64,000 nt of DNA from Herbiconiux flava (GTDB lineage Bacteria; Actinomycetota; Actinomycetes; Actinomycetales; Microbacteriaceae): contig NZ_JACCBM010000001.1 of assembly GCF_013409865.1 (NCBI RefSeq), positions 1,116,001-1,180,000 on the forward strand. Direction: 5' to 3'. The stretch's first letter is position 1. The number at the start of each line of letters is the position of its first letter. A model generated the notes under the pieces. That model made no database searches, had not been told where the DNA came from, and saw nothing but the letters and a program-made list of their open reading frames with translations. Shown here piece by piece: positions 27,968 through 36,257 of the stretch. The position numbers and the translations under genes are program-made.

Positions 27968-29323
27968 TCAGGCGCGGCGGCGGTCGCGCATCCGTCGACC
28001 GAGCACGGTGGCGAAGTGGAGCACCACGCCCAGCACCAGGAACCCGCCCCCGAAGGCCCAGACGATCGGCTCCTGCTGGGTCAGCAGCAGGATGCACGAG
28101 AGCACGCCGAGCACCGGCACGAACGTCCAGACCCGGAAGTGCTCGTGCGAGACCTTGTCCCGCCGCAGCACCAGCACCGCCACGTTCGTGCTGATGAACG
28201 AGAACAGCAGCAGCAGCACGACCGCCGAGGCGAGCGTCGCGAGGTCGCCGACGAGCGTCAGCAGCATCGCCACGATCGTGGTGCAGATGATCGCGACCCA
28301 CGGGGTGCGCCGCTTCGGCAGCACCTTCGCGAGCGGGCTCGGCAGCAGGCCCTCGGTGGCCATGCCGTAGCTCAGCCGGCTCGTCATGATCATCGTGAGC
28401 AGCGCCCCGTTGGCCACCGCGATCAGCGCGATCAGGCTGAACAGCCAGTCGGGGATCGGCACACCGCTCGCGGCCACGACCGCCAGCAGCGGCCCCGACG
28501 ACTCGCCGAGCTCGTCGGCCGGCAGCGCGATCGACGAGGCGAGCCCGACCAGGATGTAGACCACCCCGGCCGTCAGCAGCGCCCCGAACAGCGCCTTCGG
28601 GTAGACCTTCGAGGGTCGGCGCACCTCCTCGGCCACGTTCGCCGAGGTCTCGAAGCCGACGAAGGAGTAGTAGGCCACGATGGCGCCGCCGAGCACCGCG
28701 AGCGCCGGCGAGGCGTCGGTGGGGAACTGCCCGACGCGCGAGACGTCGCCGCCCCCGCCGCCGAGCATGAGGCCCACGACGACCACCACGATCACGAGCC
28801 CCGAGACCTCGATCACGGTCATCACGACGTTGCTCTTCACCGACTCGCTGATGCCGCGCGCGTTGAGCGCCGCCACGAGCAGCAGGAACACCAGCGCCGC
28901 GGGGATCGTCGGCACGGGCAGGAACGTCTGCAGGTACTCGCCCGCGAAGGCGATCGCGAGCCCGGCCGCGCTCGTCACCCCGGCGGCGAGCATGCAGAAG
29001 CCCACGAGGAACGACACGATCGGCGCCTTGAACGCCCGCTGCGCGAACACCGCGGCGCCGCCCGCCTTCGGGTACTTCGTGACGAGCTCGGCGTACGACC
29101 CCGCGGTCAGCAGCGCCAGGATCAGCGCGAGCGCGAGCGGCGCCCAGAGCGCCCCGCCGACCTCGCCGGCCAGCACGCCCATCAGCGCGTAGATGCCCGC
29201 CCCGAGCACGTCGCCGAGGATGAACAGGAACAGCAGCGGCCCCGTGATCTTCTTGCGCAGCGGGGTGTCGCCGTCGCCGTCCTCGGTGCCGCTCGGAGCG
29301 GTCTCGCGTGTCTCGCTCGTCAT
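27968..29323 (-). CDS. APC family amino acid permease
   Basis: A 451-residue, 12-helix amino acid/polyamine/organocation permease. The first helix contains LGDVLGAGIYALMGVLAG near residue 37, the unwound GAGIY motif that binds substrate amino groups. The Gly-rich MLGGGGGDV loop and FVGFETSANVAEEVRRP near 235 are standard for the CAT/APC group. The substrate is unknown. It is a single gene, ending 20 bases from the convergent TetR gene. Confidence 0.87.
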   Translation of the reverse strand: MTSETRETAPSGTEDGDGDTPLRKKITGPLLFLFILGDVLGAGIYALMGVLAGEVGGALWAPLALALILALLTAGSYAELVTKYPKAGGAAVFAQRAFKAPIVSFLVGFCMLAAGVTSAAGLAIAFAGEYLQTFLPVPTIPAALVFLLLVAALNARGISESVKSNVVMTVIEVSGLVIVVVVVGLMLGGGGGDVSRVGQFPTDASPALAVLGGAIVAYYSFVGFETSANVAEEVRRPSKVYPKALFGALLTAGVVYILVGLASSIALPADELGESSGPLLAVVAASGVPIPDWLFSLIALIAVANGALLTMIMTSRLSYGMATEGLLPSPLAKVLPKRRTPWVAIICTTIVAMLLTLVGDLATLASAVVLLLLFSFISTNVAVLVLRRDKVSHEHFRVWTFVPVLGVLSCILLLTQQEPIVWAFGGGFLVLGVVLHFATVLGRRMRDRRRA

Positions 29324-29515
29324 GGGGCACACCGTACCCGGCTCGCGTCCCGCTGCCTCCCCCCTTGCCGACCGCCCCGCGTCGAGGCATCTTGCGACAG
29401 ATGACGGGGCGCCGGCGCTCGGTGCGCGGCTAGGTTGGCGAGCGGATGACCGTGCCCACGGGCATCCGTTCACCATCGTGAACCCACCGAGCTGCACCAC
29501 CGAAAGGGGCCACCG

Positions 29516-29791
29516 ATGTCCGGCATCGACCACGTCAGCCAGCACCACCGCACCACCCTCGAGAACATCGGCCACCACCCCACCACCCACAACCTGGAGT
29601 GGAACGACGTGATCGGCCTGCTCGAGGAGATCGCGGAGGTGCGCGAGGAGCACGACGGCAAGTTCGTCGTGAAGCTCGGCGACGAGCGCCTCGTGCTCAC
29701 GAAGCCCCGGCACAAGGACGTCGACGAGCAGATGGTGCTCGACCTGCGCCGCATGCTGCGCGGGGCCGGGTACCTGCAGGCGAAGCCCTAG
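29516..29791 (+). CDS. Small hypothetical protein
   Basis: A 91-residue protein with a His-rich N-terminus and a charged helix-strand core (DVIGLLEEIAEVREEHDGKFVVKLGDE) ending in DLRRMLRGAGYL. The length and beta-beta-alpha character recall HicA-like double-stranded-RNA-binding folds, but the catalytic His context (GSH) is not present, so I do not call a toxin. AAAGGGGC lies before the ATG. The function is unknown. Confidence 0.6.
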   Translation: MSGIDHVSQHHRTTLENIGHHPTTHNLEWNDVIGLLEEIAEVREEHDGKFVVKLGDERLVLTKPRHKDVDEQMVLDLRRMLRGAGYLQAKP

Positions 29792-29863
29792 CGGCCGGCC
29801 GGCGCTCAGGCGACCCGGCCCGACCAGGCCCCGCGATGCCCGCGCGGGCGTAACGTCGCTCGC

Positions 29864-30775
29864 ATGACCGTCGTCATCGCGTTCCTCGCCAACATCCTCG
29901 TGGCCGCCGCCAAGTCGGTCGTCGCCGCGCTCACCGGCTCGGCGTCGATGCTCGCCGAGGCGGCCCACTCGTGGGCGGATGCGGGCAACGAGATCTTCCT
30001 GCTGATCGCCGACCGGAGGGCCGAGAAGAAGCAGGACCCCGCGCATCCGCTCGGCTACGGCCGGGACGCCTACATCTTCTCGCTGTTCGCGGCCTTCGGC
30101 ATCTTCACGGTGGGCGCCGTGGTGTCGGTCTACCACGGCATCCAGAGCCTGGCGGAGCCCGAGGCGGTCGAGGACTACGCCCTCAACTACATCGTGCTCG
30201 CGGTGGCCTTCGTGCTCGAGGGATTCTCGCTGACGCAGTCGGTGATGCAGGGGCGTCGCGCCGCGAAGCAGTACGGGCGCGGCTTCTTCGACTACGTCGT
30301 GAACGGCTCGAACACGACGCTGCGCTCGGTGTTCTTCGAGGACACAGCGGCCCTTGTCGGCCTCGTCATCGCGGCGGGCGGCATCGGCCTGCACCAGGCG
30401 ACGGGCGACCCGATGTGGGACGCGGTGGGCTCGATCCTGATCGGGCTGCTGCTCGGCGGGGTGGCGCTGCTCCTGATCAGCCGCAACCGGCGATACCTGC
30501 TGGGGGCGGGGCCGAGCAGCTCGTACCGGGCCGAGACGGGGCGGATGCTCCTCGCGCACCCCGAGATCCAGCGCGTCACCTCGCTGTACCTCGAGTTCTC
30601 GGGGCCGGGCAAGCTCTTCCTGGTAGCCGCCGTCGACCTGGTCGGCGACCAGAACGAGGACGGCGTGGCCGTCCAGCTCCGCCGCCTCGAGGCCGACCTC
30701 GAGCGCGAGGAACTGATCGGCAAGGCCGTCCTCACCCTCGCGGTCAGCGACGAGCCCTCCCTCGACTTCGCCTGA
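29864..30775 (+). CDS. Cation diffusion facilitator (CDF) family transporter
   Basis: A 303-residue divalent-metal/proton antiporter. Helix 2 carries HSWADAGNE (His35 and Asp39 of the HxxxD transport site). HPLGYGRDAY near residue 62 is the family loop before helix 3. A second metal-site segment (FFEDTAAL) lies near 162, and a cytoplasmic domain follows the last helix. The residue set resembles bacterial CDFs of the Zn/Co/Fe/Mn-efflux group, and the metal cannot be fixed. It is a single gene. Confidence 0.85.
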   Translation: MTVVIAFLANILVAAAKSVVAALTGSASMLAEAAHSWADAGNEIFLLIADRRAEKKQDPAHPLGYGRDAYIFSLFAAFGIFTVGAVVSVYHGIQSLAEPEAVEDYALNYIVLAVAFVLEGFSLTQSVMQGRRAAKQYGRGFFDYVVNGSNTTLRSVFFEDTAALVGLVIAAGGIGLHQATGDPMWDAVGSILIGLLLGGVALLLISRNRRYLLGAGPSSSYRAETGRMLLAHPEIQRVTSLYLEFSGPGKLFLVAAVDLVGDQNEDGVAVQLRRLEADLEREELIGKAVLTLAVSDEPSLDFA

Positions 30776-30789
30776 GCCACCCCCGCGCT

Positions 30790-31047
30790 TCAGCGGTAGA
30801 CGTCGCGCCGGTTCCGGGCCGAAACCACCACGACCCTGAGCACGCCGTCGTCGATGCGGTAGATCACGCGGAAGTCGCCGGTGCGCACGCGCCGCTCGGG
30901 TCGCGCCACGAGCCTCTTCGCAGCGGGAGGACGCGGGTCGTCGGCCGGCAGCTCAATCGCCGCCTGCACCCGCCGCTTGCCCTTGGGCGGCAACTTCTTG
31001 ATCTCCCTCACCGCCGAGGGGAGAACCTCTACTCGATACCGGCTCAT
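30790..31047 (-). CDS. RelE/ParE family toxin
   Basis: An 85-residue protein with the RelE fold pattern: N-terminal strand YRVEVLPSAVREIKKLPPKGKRRVQ, then KRLVARPERRVRTGDFRVIYRID (the Arg-Gly-Asp-[FY]-R-[VI]-[IL]-Y motif) and VVVVSARNRRDVYR at the end. Such proteins cleave ribosome-bound mRNA. The ATG overlaps the stop of an antitoxin remnant (ATGA), the normal junction of these operons, but almost all of the antitoxin is gone. It may therefore be silent, mutated or controlled by an antitoxin elsewhere. Confidence 0.82.
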   Translation of the reverse strand: MSRYRVEVLPSAVREIKKLPPKGKRRVQAAIELPADDPRPPAAKRLVARPERRVRTGDFRVIYRIDDGVLRVVVVSARNRRDVYR

Positions 31048-31097
31048 GCGAGACCGAGGTCGCGCTTCACGTCCTCCCACGGGATCGGGGTCAATCT
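31044..31097 (-). pseudogene. C-terminal stub of the antitoxin gene partner of the RelE toxin
   Basis: Read in the frame that ends in TGA at 31044-31046, this gives RLTPIPWEDVKRDLGLA, a typical C-terminus of RelE/ParE-partner antitoxins. There is no ATG, and a stop (TAA) occurs 27 bases further upstream. Only about 17 residues of an expected ~80 remain. The junction to the toxin (ATGA) is intact, which shows that the pair was once complete. Confidence 0.6.
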
Positions 31098-31142
31098 GCA
31101 CGTCGCCGAACCTGCGCCGCCGTCGGCTCGTTAGGTAGAGCG

Positions 31143-31664
31143 CTATTCGAACTTGATGTACCACTTGGCTGTGGTCGCGGTGGTGCCGTCGATCCTGAGT
31201 ACCGCAATGGATCGCGTGACATGGAGTTCGCGCTGGTCGTAGGTAGCGACCGTGCAGTTGTCGGACGTACTGTTCGGCGGCACCTCGGTCGTCCAGCGAA
31301 GCAGGGCACCCCAATGGGGAGCGTGAAAGACTCCGTAGATCATCGGCCCGAAGCGCTGATACGAATCGCTGCACGTGAGATAGACGGAGAATTCGGTCGG
31401 GTCTCCATCGCTGCGGTGAGGGTCCAGGGACAGCGTGCTGACGTCGACGTTGATCTCGTTGTGAAACCGAGGGTCGAGAGTGATCGAGCGGGAAAGAGTA
31501 GGTGGAGCTGTCGGTACTGGGCGTGGTTCGGGTGAACATGCCGGCGGAGGCTCCTCGACGTCGCATTTCGGAAGGCCCGCCGCAGGGCTTGCGTGGGCCA
31601 TGGCCACAGACCCGAGTAGGAGGATTGCGAAAGTCATCGACCGGGACTTCCAGTTACTGGTCAT
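31143..31664 (-). CDS. Secreted hypothetical protein of lower GC
   Basis: A 173-residue exported protein with signal peptide (MTFAILLLGSVAMAHAS) and then a Pro-rich region with several Cys (CDVEEPPPACSPEPRP) before a beta-rich domain ending in KWYIKFE. No family recognised. Its base composition and codon use are visibly less GC-rich than the neighbours (more TTT, AAA, TCG/AGT codons). With the adjacent truncated toxin-antitoxin module this points to acquired DNA. The start ATG at 31664 has no strong ribosome site. Confidence 0.6.
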   Translation of the reverse strand: MTSNWKSRSMTFAILLLGSVAMAHASPAAGLPKCDVEEPPPACSPEPRPVPTAPPTLSRSITLDPRFHNEINVDVSTLSLDPHRSDGDPTEFSVYLTCSDSYQRFGPMIYGVFHAPHWGALLRWTTEVPPNSTSDNCTVATYDQRELHVTRSIAVLRIDGTTATTAKWYIKFE

Positions 31665-31748
31665 CTGGCCATCGTAAAGAGAAAGTGAGCAAACGTCACT
31701 ATATTGCCCCGCTTTGACCCCCGGGCCCGCGTGATGTGTCATAGGGGG

Positions 31749-32969
31749 ATGACCGACCGAACCACGCTCGCCGCGCGGGCCGCCGAGCTCGACGCCGCCG
31801 ATGCGCTCGCGCCCTTCCGCGACGAGTTCGTCGCCGACCCCGGCGTGCGCGCGTACTTCGACGGCAACTCCCTCGGCCGCCCCTTCGCCGTCACGAAGGA
31901 GCGGATGGCGGCGCTCCTCGACGCCTGGGGAGGCCGACTCATCCGCGGCTGGGACGAGCAGTGGATGGTCGCGCCCGAACAGGTCGGCGACCGCATCGGC
32001 GCCCTCACCCTCGGCGCCGCCCCCGGCCAGGTCGTCGTCGGCGACTCGACGACGGTACTGCTCTACAAGCTCATCCGGGCCGCGGTGGCCGCCCGTCCCG
32101 GCCGCGACGAGATCGCGATCGACGACGACGACTTCCCGACCGACCGCTTCCTCGTCGAGAGCATCGCGCGCGAGTGCGGTCTCACCGTGCGCTGGATCCC
32201 GGTGCCCCGCGACGGCGGCCCCGAGCCCGCGCAGATCCAGGAGCTCGTCACCGAGCGCACGGCGCTGCTGCTGCTCAGCCACGTCTCGTACCGGTCGGGC
32301 CACCTCGCCGACGTCGAGACGCTCACCCGCCTCGCCCACGACGCCGGCGCGCTCGTGCTCTGGGACGTCTGCCACTCCGTCGGCTCCGTGCCCACCGAGC
32401 TCGACCGCTGGGGCGTCGACCTCGCGGTCGGCTGCACCTACAAGTACCTCAACGGCGGCCCGGGCGCTCCCGCCTTCGCCTACGTGCGGGCTGGACTGCA
32501 GCCCGAGCTGCGCCAGCCGATCACGGGCTGGATGGGCGCGGCCGATCCCTTCGCGATGGGTGAGCACTACGAGCCGGCGCCGGGAATCCGCCGGGTGCTC
32601 AGCGGCACGCCCTCGATCCTCGGCATGCAGCCGATGCTCGACATGCTCGACCTGATCGAGCGGGCGGGCATGCCGGCGGTGCGGGCCAAGTCGGTCGCGC
32701 TGACCGGGATGGTCGTCGACGCACTCGACGGCGAACTCGCCGGCCTCGGCCTCACGCTGGCGTCACCCCGCGACCCGTCGCGGCGCGGGGGCCACGTCAC
32801 GCTCGGGCATCCGGATGCGCAGGCCGTCGTCGCCCGGGCCTGGCAGCGCGACGTCCTCCCCGACTACCGCGCGCCCGGCGGCATCCGCATCGGGCTGTCG
32901 CCCCTCAGCACCTCGTTCGCCGAGGTGGCCGACGGGCTCGGCGTGATCGCGGAGTGCATCCGCGGCTGA
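31749..32969 (+). CDS. kynU: Aminotransferase class V, kynureninase-like
   Basis: A 406-residue PLP enzyme that would cleave kynurenine or 3-hydroxykynurenine to anthranilate(s) and alanine. Diagnostic elements are YFDGNSLGRP near residue 38, the Asp of LWDVCHSVG near 205 and the PLP-Lys in CTYKYLNGGPGAPAF near 231. The YKYLNGGPG motif is specific to kynureninase among class V enzymes. The ATG at 31749 is preceded by AGGGGG. No tryptophan 2,3-dioxygenase or formamidase is in the window. Confidence 0.87.
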   Translation: MTDRTTLAARAAELDAADALAPFRDEFVADPGVRAYFDGNSLGRPFAVTKERMAALLDAWGGRLIRGWDEQWMVAPEQVGDRIGALTLGAAPGQVVVGDSTTVLLYKLIRAAVAARPGRDEIAIDDDDFPTDRFLVESIARECGLTVRWIPVPRDGGPEPAQIQELVTERTALLLLSHVSYRSGHLADVETLTRLAHDAGALVLWDVCHSVGSVPTELDRWGVDLAVGCTYKYLNGGPGAPAFAYVRAGLQPELRQPITGWMGAADPFAMGEHYEPAPGIRRVLSGTPSILGMQPMLDMLDLIERAGMPAVRAKSVALTGMVVDALDGELAGLGLTLASPRDPSRRGGHVTLGHPDAQAVVARAWQRDVLPDYRAPGGIRIGLSPLSTSFAEVADGLGVIAECIRG

Positions 32970-33009
32970 GCCGACCCCCGCCGCTCGTGTCCGGCCAGGC
33001 GGGCGGGGT

Positions 33010-33465
33010 TCAGGATGCGCTGGCCGGCACCGGCGCGATCCGCCCGATGATCGCCGTCAACCGGGCCTGCAGCTCGAGCAGCTCCTCGACGTCGACGCCG
33101 AGCGCCTCGACCACCTGCGACGGCACCTGCTCGGCCCGATCGCGCAGGCGACGCCCTTCCGGCGTCAGCTGCACCGCGAGCTGCCGCTCGTCGCTGGCCG
33201 ACCGGGCCCGGGTGACGAGGCCCGCCGCCTCGAGTCGCTTCACGAGCGGCGACAGCGTCGCCGGCTCGAGCCGGAGCGCGGCGGCGAGATCGCCGAGCGA
33301 GCGAGGCTCCCGCTCCCAGAGCGCCAGCATCACGAGGTACTGCGGATGGGTCAGCCCCAACGGCTCGAGGATCGGCTTGTAGACCCCGATCACCGAGCGG
33401 GACGCGACGGCGAGCGCGTAGCAGAGCTGCCGGTCGAGGGCGAGCAGATCGGTGCCGGTCGTCAT
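33010..33465 (-). CDS. MarR family regulator, OhrR-like peroxide sensor
   Basis: A 151-residue winged-helix regulator. The N-terminus LDRQLCYALAVASRSV matches OhrR, in which the Cys at this position (Cys14 here) is the organic-peroxide sensor. GLTHPQYLVMLALWE and the wing region DERQLAVQLTPEGRRL follow. It is divergent from a small zinc-ribbon gene. Both starts are 7 bases from a shared palindromic -10 box (TTAGTATACTAA), so both transcripts are probably leaderless and the regulator likely represses both. An Ohr peroxidase gene is not adjacent. Confidence 0.85.
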   Translation of the reverse strand: MTTGTDLLALDRQLCYALAVASRSVIGVYKPILEPLGLTHPQYLVMLALWEREPRSLGDLAAALRLEPATLSPLVKRLEAAGLVTRARSASDERQLAVQLTPEGRRLRDRAEQVPSQVVEALGVDVEELLELQARLTAIIGRIAPVPASAS

Positions 33466-33470
33466 GATCG

Positions 33471-33482
33471 TTAGTATACTAA
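33471..33482. promoter_or_regulatory. Palindromic shared promoter/operator TTAGTATACTAA
   Basis: A perfect 12-bp palindrome that contains TATACT (-10 box) on both strands. On each side exactly 7 bases separate the box from the ATG of a divergent gene (33465 minus, 33488 plus). This predicts leaderless transcription both ways from one symmetric site, probably also the binding site of the OhrR-like protein. Confidence 0.65.
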
Positions 33483-33487
33483 TTGTT

Positions 33488-33733
33488 ATGGCACGAAAGA
33501 AGGCCCCCCGCGAGCCGAACCCGATGAACCCCTTCGACGGCAAACCCGGCTTCGTGAACCGCCTCAACCGCATCGTCTTCACCTTCACGGGCCCGGCCCA
33601 GGTCGGCATCGGCCGCCCCGAGGCGCCCTACGTGCCACCCGCCGACCCCCGCTGCCCCCTCTGCGGCAACCTCATGGCCGACCACACCATCGACCGCACG
33701 GGCGAACGCACCCAGCTCCACTGCCCCGCCTGA
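33488..33733 (+). CDS. Small zinc-ribbon protein
   Basis: An 81-residue basic protein beginning MARKKAPREP with a Pro-rich middle (RPEAPYVPPADPRCPLCG) and two Cys clusters (CPLCG and HCPA), consistent with a CxxC...HC zinc ribbon. It has no catalytic motif. Similar small proteins are common in Microbacteriaceae, but I know no function. It is divergent from the OhrR-like gene and probably co-regulated with it. Confidence 0.65.
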   Translation: MARKKAPREPNPMNPFDGKPGFVNRLNRIVFTFTGPAQVGIGRPEAPYVPPADPRCPLCGNLMADHTIDRTGERTQLHCPA

Positions 33734-33778
33734 GGCCGACCCGAACAGGGGGCGTCGTGTCAAGCCCCTTGCCGAGAG

Positions 33779-33801
33779 GAGAAGCGGTTCTAGCGTTTCT
33801 C
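33779..33801. promoter_or_regulatory. LacI-type operator candidate upstream of the sugar ABC operon
   Basis: GAGAAGCG (33779-33786) and CGTTTCTC (33794-33801) are near-perfect inverted arms with a 7-base centre. They contain the A-G-C-G...C-G-T-T core typical of LacI-family operators. The site is 65 bp before the binding-protein start. No LacI-family gene is in the window, so the regulator would be elsewhere. Confidence 0.4.
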
Positions 33802-33865
33802 TCGGTTCCAGGGCCGGAGCCCGGTGCGACAGGTCGTGCCGCGATCGACAGCGACGAGGGCGACG

Positions 33866-35251
33866 ATGGACAGCGCACGGAGGGCATGGGCCGCGACCGC
33901 GGTCGTCACGGGGATCGCACTGGGGCTCGGCGGCTGCGCCGTCGGCACCGGCGGAACCGCGAAGCAGGACGACACCGACTACGACTCCTCGGCGGCCCTG
34001 GAGGGCGAGCTCACCGTGATGGGCTTCGGCGCGGGTGACGAGGTCGCCACCGCCCGGGTCGATCTCACCGAGAAGGAGCTCGACAGCGACGTCGACGTCG
34101 AGCTGATCGAGGGCGACCTCGACATCCAGCAGTTCCTCTCCTCGGTCGCCTCGGGCCAGCCGCCCGAGCTGCTCTACGCCAATCGCGACCAGATCGGCTC
34201 GCTGGCCGCCCGCGGCGCCCTGCTGCCGCTCGATGCCTGCATCGCCGGCGAGGGCATCGACACCGGGCAGTACCGCGACACGGCACTCGCGCAGGTCACC
34301 TTCGGCGACGAGATCTACGGCATCCCCGAGTTCAACGGCATCCAGATCACGATGGCCAACAGCGACCTCCTGAACGCGGCCGGCCTCACGCTCGGCGACG
34401 TGAACGGCAGCGACCCCGCCGCCGTGACCGCGGCCAGCGCGGCGCTCGCGAAGCCCGATGCGAACCCGCCGGTGATCGGCTACGACAGCAAACTGCCGGA
34501 GTTCCTGCCGCTCTGGGCCAAGGCGAACGGCGCCGACCTCATCTCGGAGGACGGCCGCACCGCCCAGCTCGACGACCCCGCCGTCGTCGACGCGCTCGAG
34601 TGGGCGGTCGGCATCTACGACGCCCAGGGCGGCTTCAGCTCCGTCAAGGCCGTGCGCGACTCGGCCGACTTCTTCGGCTCGGGCAACCAGTTCGCCACGA
34701 ACGTCCTCGGCGCGATGCCGATGGAGCAGTGGTACCTCAACGTGCTGAACGACGTCTCGCCCGACGCCCCGCTCGTCTTCGACACCGTGCGCGACCGCCA
34801 GGGCCAGCCGCTCGCCTACGCCAGCGGCTCGGCCTGGGCCATCCCGGCCGGCAGCGAGAACACCGCGGCGGCCTGCCGCTGGGCGCGGGTGATGACGAGC
34901 GTCGACGCCTGGCAGGCGGCGGCGGATGCCCGGCTCGCCGCCCGGCAGGAGGAGGGCAAGCCGTTCACGGGCATCCTCACCGCGAACGTCGAGGCCGACG
35001 AGGCGATCCGGGCGATGGTCACGTCGGGCGGCGAGCCCTGGGACTCGGGCGTGACCGCGATGTACGAGGCCAACGACCACACCTTCTCGCTGCCGGCGAA
35101 CCCGGCCGACGCCGAGTTCAAGGCGGCCTGGCAGGACGCGGTCAACCGCGTGCTGAACGGCCAGCAGGAGCCGCAGGAGGCGCTCGCCCAGGCGCAGGAC
35201 GAGGCCCAGAAGGCGCTCGACGAGGCCTGGGCGACGCTGGATGGCGAGTGA
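33866..35251 (+). CDS. Sugar ABC transporter substrate-binding lipoprotein (family 1)
   Basis: A 461-residue lipoprotein with lipobox LGGC near residue 24 and a MalE-type fold. Markers are ELLYANRDQIGSLAARGALLPLD near residue 92, DEIYGIPEFNGIQIT near 150 and the C-terminal ALAQAQDEAQKALDEAW helix typical of oligosaccharide-binding proteins. I placed the start at the ATG at 33866, directly before the signal peptide. It overlaps the first permease gene by 11 bases. With no ATPase encoded here, a shared MsiK-like ATPase is likely. Confidence 0.88.
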   Translation: MDSARRAWAATAVVTGIALGLGGCAVGTGGTAKQDDTDYDSSAALEGELTVMGFGAGDEVATARVDLTEKELDSDVDVELIEGDLDIQQFLSSVASGQPPELLYANRDQIGSLAARGALLPLDACIAGEGIDTGQYRDTALAQVTFGDEIYGIPEFNGIQITMANSDLLNAAGLTLGDVNGSDPAAVTAASAALAKPDANPPVIGYDSKLPEFLPLWAKANGADLISEDGRTAQLDDPAVVDALEWAVGIYDAQGGFSSVKAVRDSADFFGSGNQFATNVLGAMPMEQWYLNVLNDVSPDAPLVFDTVRDRQGQPLAYASGSAWAIPAGSENTAAACRWARVMTSVDAWQAAADARLAARQEEGKPFTGILTANVEADEAIRAMVTSGGEPWDSGVTAMYEANDHTFSLPANPADAEFKAAWQDAVNRVLNGQQEPQEALAQAQDEAQKALDEAWATLDGE

Positions 35252-36257
35252 CACGACGGCCCGCCCCCGAGCGAGCCGCGACGCAGGCGGGGTCGACGGC
35301 AGCGCCGCCGCCGGTCCCGCACCGAAGACGAAGGCCGCCCCGATCCGCCCGAGCCTGAGGCGGGCGCGGCGCCGCAACCTGGTAGCGGCCCTCGCCTTCC
35401 TCTCGCCCTGGATCGTCGGCTTCCTCGTCTTCACGCTCTGGCCCCTGATCTACAGCGGCTACCTCTCGCTGACCGACTACGACGTCATCAACGATCCCTC
35501 GTTCGTCGGCCTCGACAACTACGCGCAGCTCTTCGCCGACCCCAAGGTGGCGCTCGCGCTCGGCAACACCCTCTTCTACGCGGTGCTGCAGATCCCCGCG
35601 TACGTGATCGTCTCGCTGGTGCTGGCGGTGCTCCTGGATCGTGCCGGGCGCGCATCCGGATTCTTCAGGACCGTGTTCTTCCTGCCCAAGATGACCCCGC
35701 CCGTGGCCATCGGCGTGCTCTTCCTGCTGCTCTTCAACGGCCAGAACGGCCTGGTGAACGGCGCGCTCGGGCTCGTGGGCATCGACGGGCCGGCCTGGAC
35801 GACCGACCCGGCCTGGGTCAAGCCCGGCCTCATCCTGATGAGCCTCTGGACGGTCGGCTCGTCGGTGATCATCCTGCTCGCCGCCCTGCGCAGCGTGCCC
35901 GAGGACGTGCTCGAGGCCGCTCGCCTCGACGGCGCCAACGGCCTGCAGGTCACCTGGCGCGTGACCGTGCCGCTGATCAGCCCCGCGCTGTTCTTCATCG
36001 TGATCATCAACACGATCAACGCGCTGCAGACCTTCGACGAGGTGTACACGGCGTTCTTCGGCGGCGGCAACACGACCTACAGCAACGACGCCGCGCTGTT
36101 CTACGTCATCTACCTCTTCCAGCAGGCCTTCGAGTTCCTGCACATGGGCTACGCCTCGGCGCTGGCCTGGCTGCTGTTCGTGATCATCATGGCGATCACG
36201 GTCGTGCAGTTCGTGGTCTCGCGCAAGGTCGTCTACTACGAGGGGGGCGAGCGATGA
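35241..36257 (+). CDS. Sugar ABC transporter permease (MalF-like)
   Basis: A 338-residue six-helix permease. LVAALAFLSPWIVGFLVFTLWPLIYSGYLS-type helix 1 is at about residues 47-75. The EAA loop DVLEAARLDGANGLQVTWRVTVPLISP near 220 is where the ATPase docks. An Arg/Ala-rich cytoplasmic leader of about 45 residues precedes helix 1. It overlaps the binding-protein gene upstream and the MalG-like gene downstream (ATGA). Confidence 0.9.
   Translation: MASDTTARPRASRDAGGVDGSAAAGPAPKTKAAPIRPSLRRARRRNLVAALAFLSPWIVGFLVFTLWPLIYSGYLSLTDYDVINDPSFVGLDNYAQLFADPKVALALGNTLFYAVLQIPAYVIVSLVLAVLLDRAGRASGFFRTVFFLPKMTPPVAIGVLFLLLFNGQNGLVNGALGLVGIDGPAWTTDPAWVKPGLILMSLWTVGSSVIILLAALRSVPEDVLEAARLDGANGLQVTWRVTVPLISPALFFIVIINTINALQTFDEVYTAFFGGGNTTYSNDAALFYVIYLFQQAFEFLHMGYASALAWLLFVIIMAITVVQFVVSRKVVYYEGGER

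Noticed and set aside
29516..29791. HicA-type toxin
   Set aside because: Size and fold pattern are suggestive, but the catalytic Gly-Ser-His context and a HicB partner are missing.
29324..30559. N-terminal extension of the APC permease frame by about 410 codons
   Set aside because: The extension is antisense to the CDF transporter and the small 91-residue protein and has no homology; the permease begins properly at the ATG at 29323.
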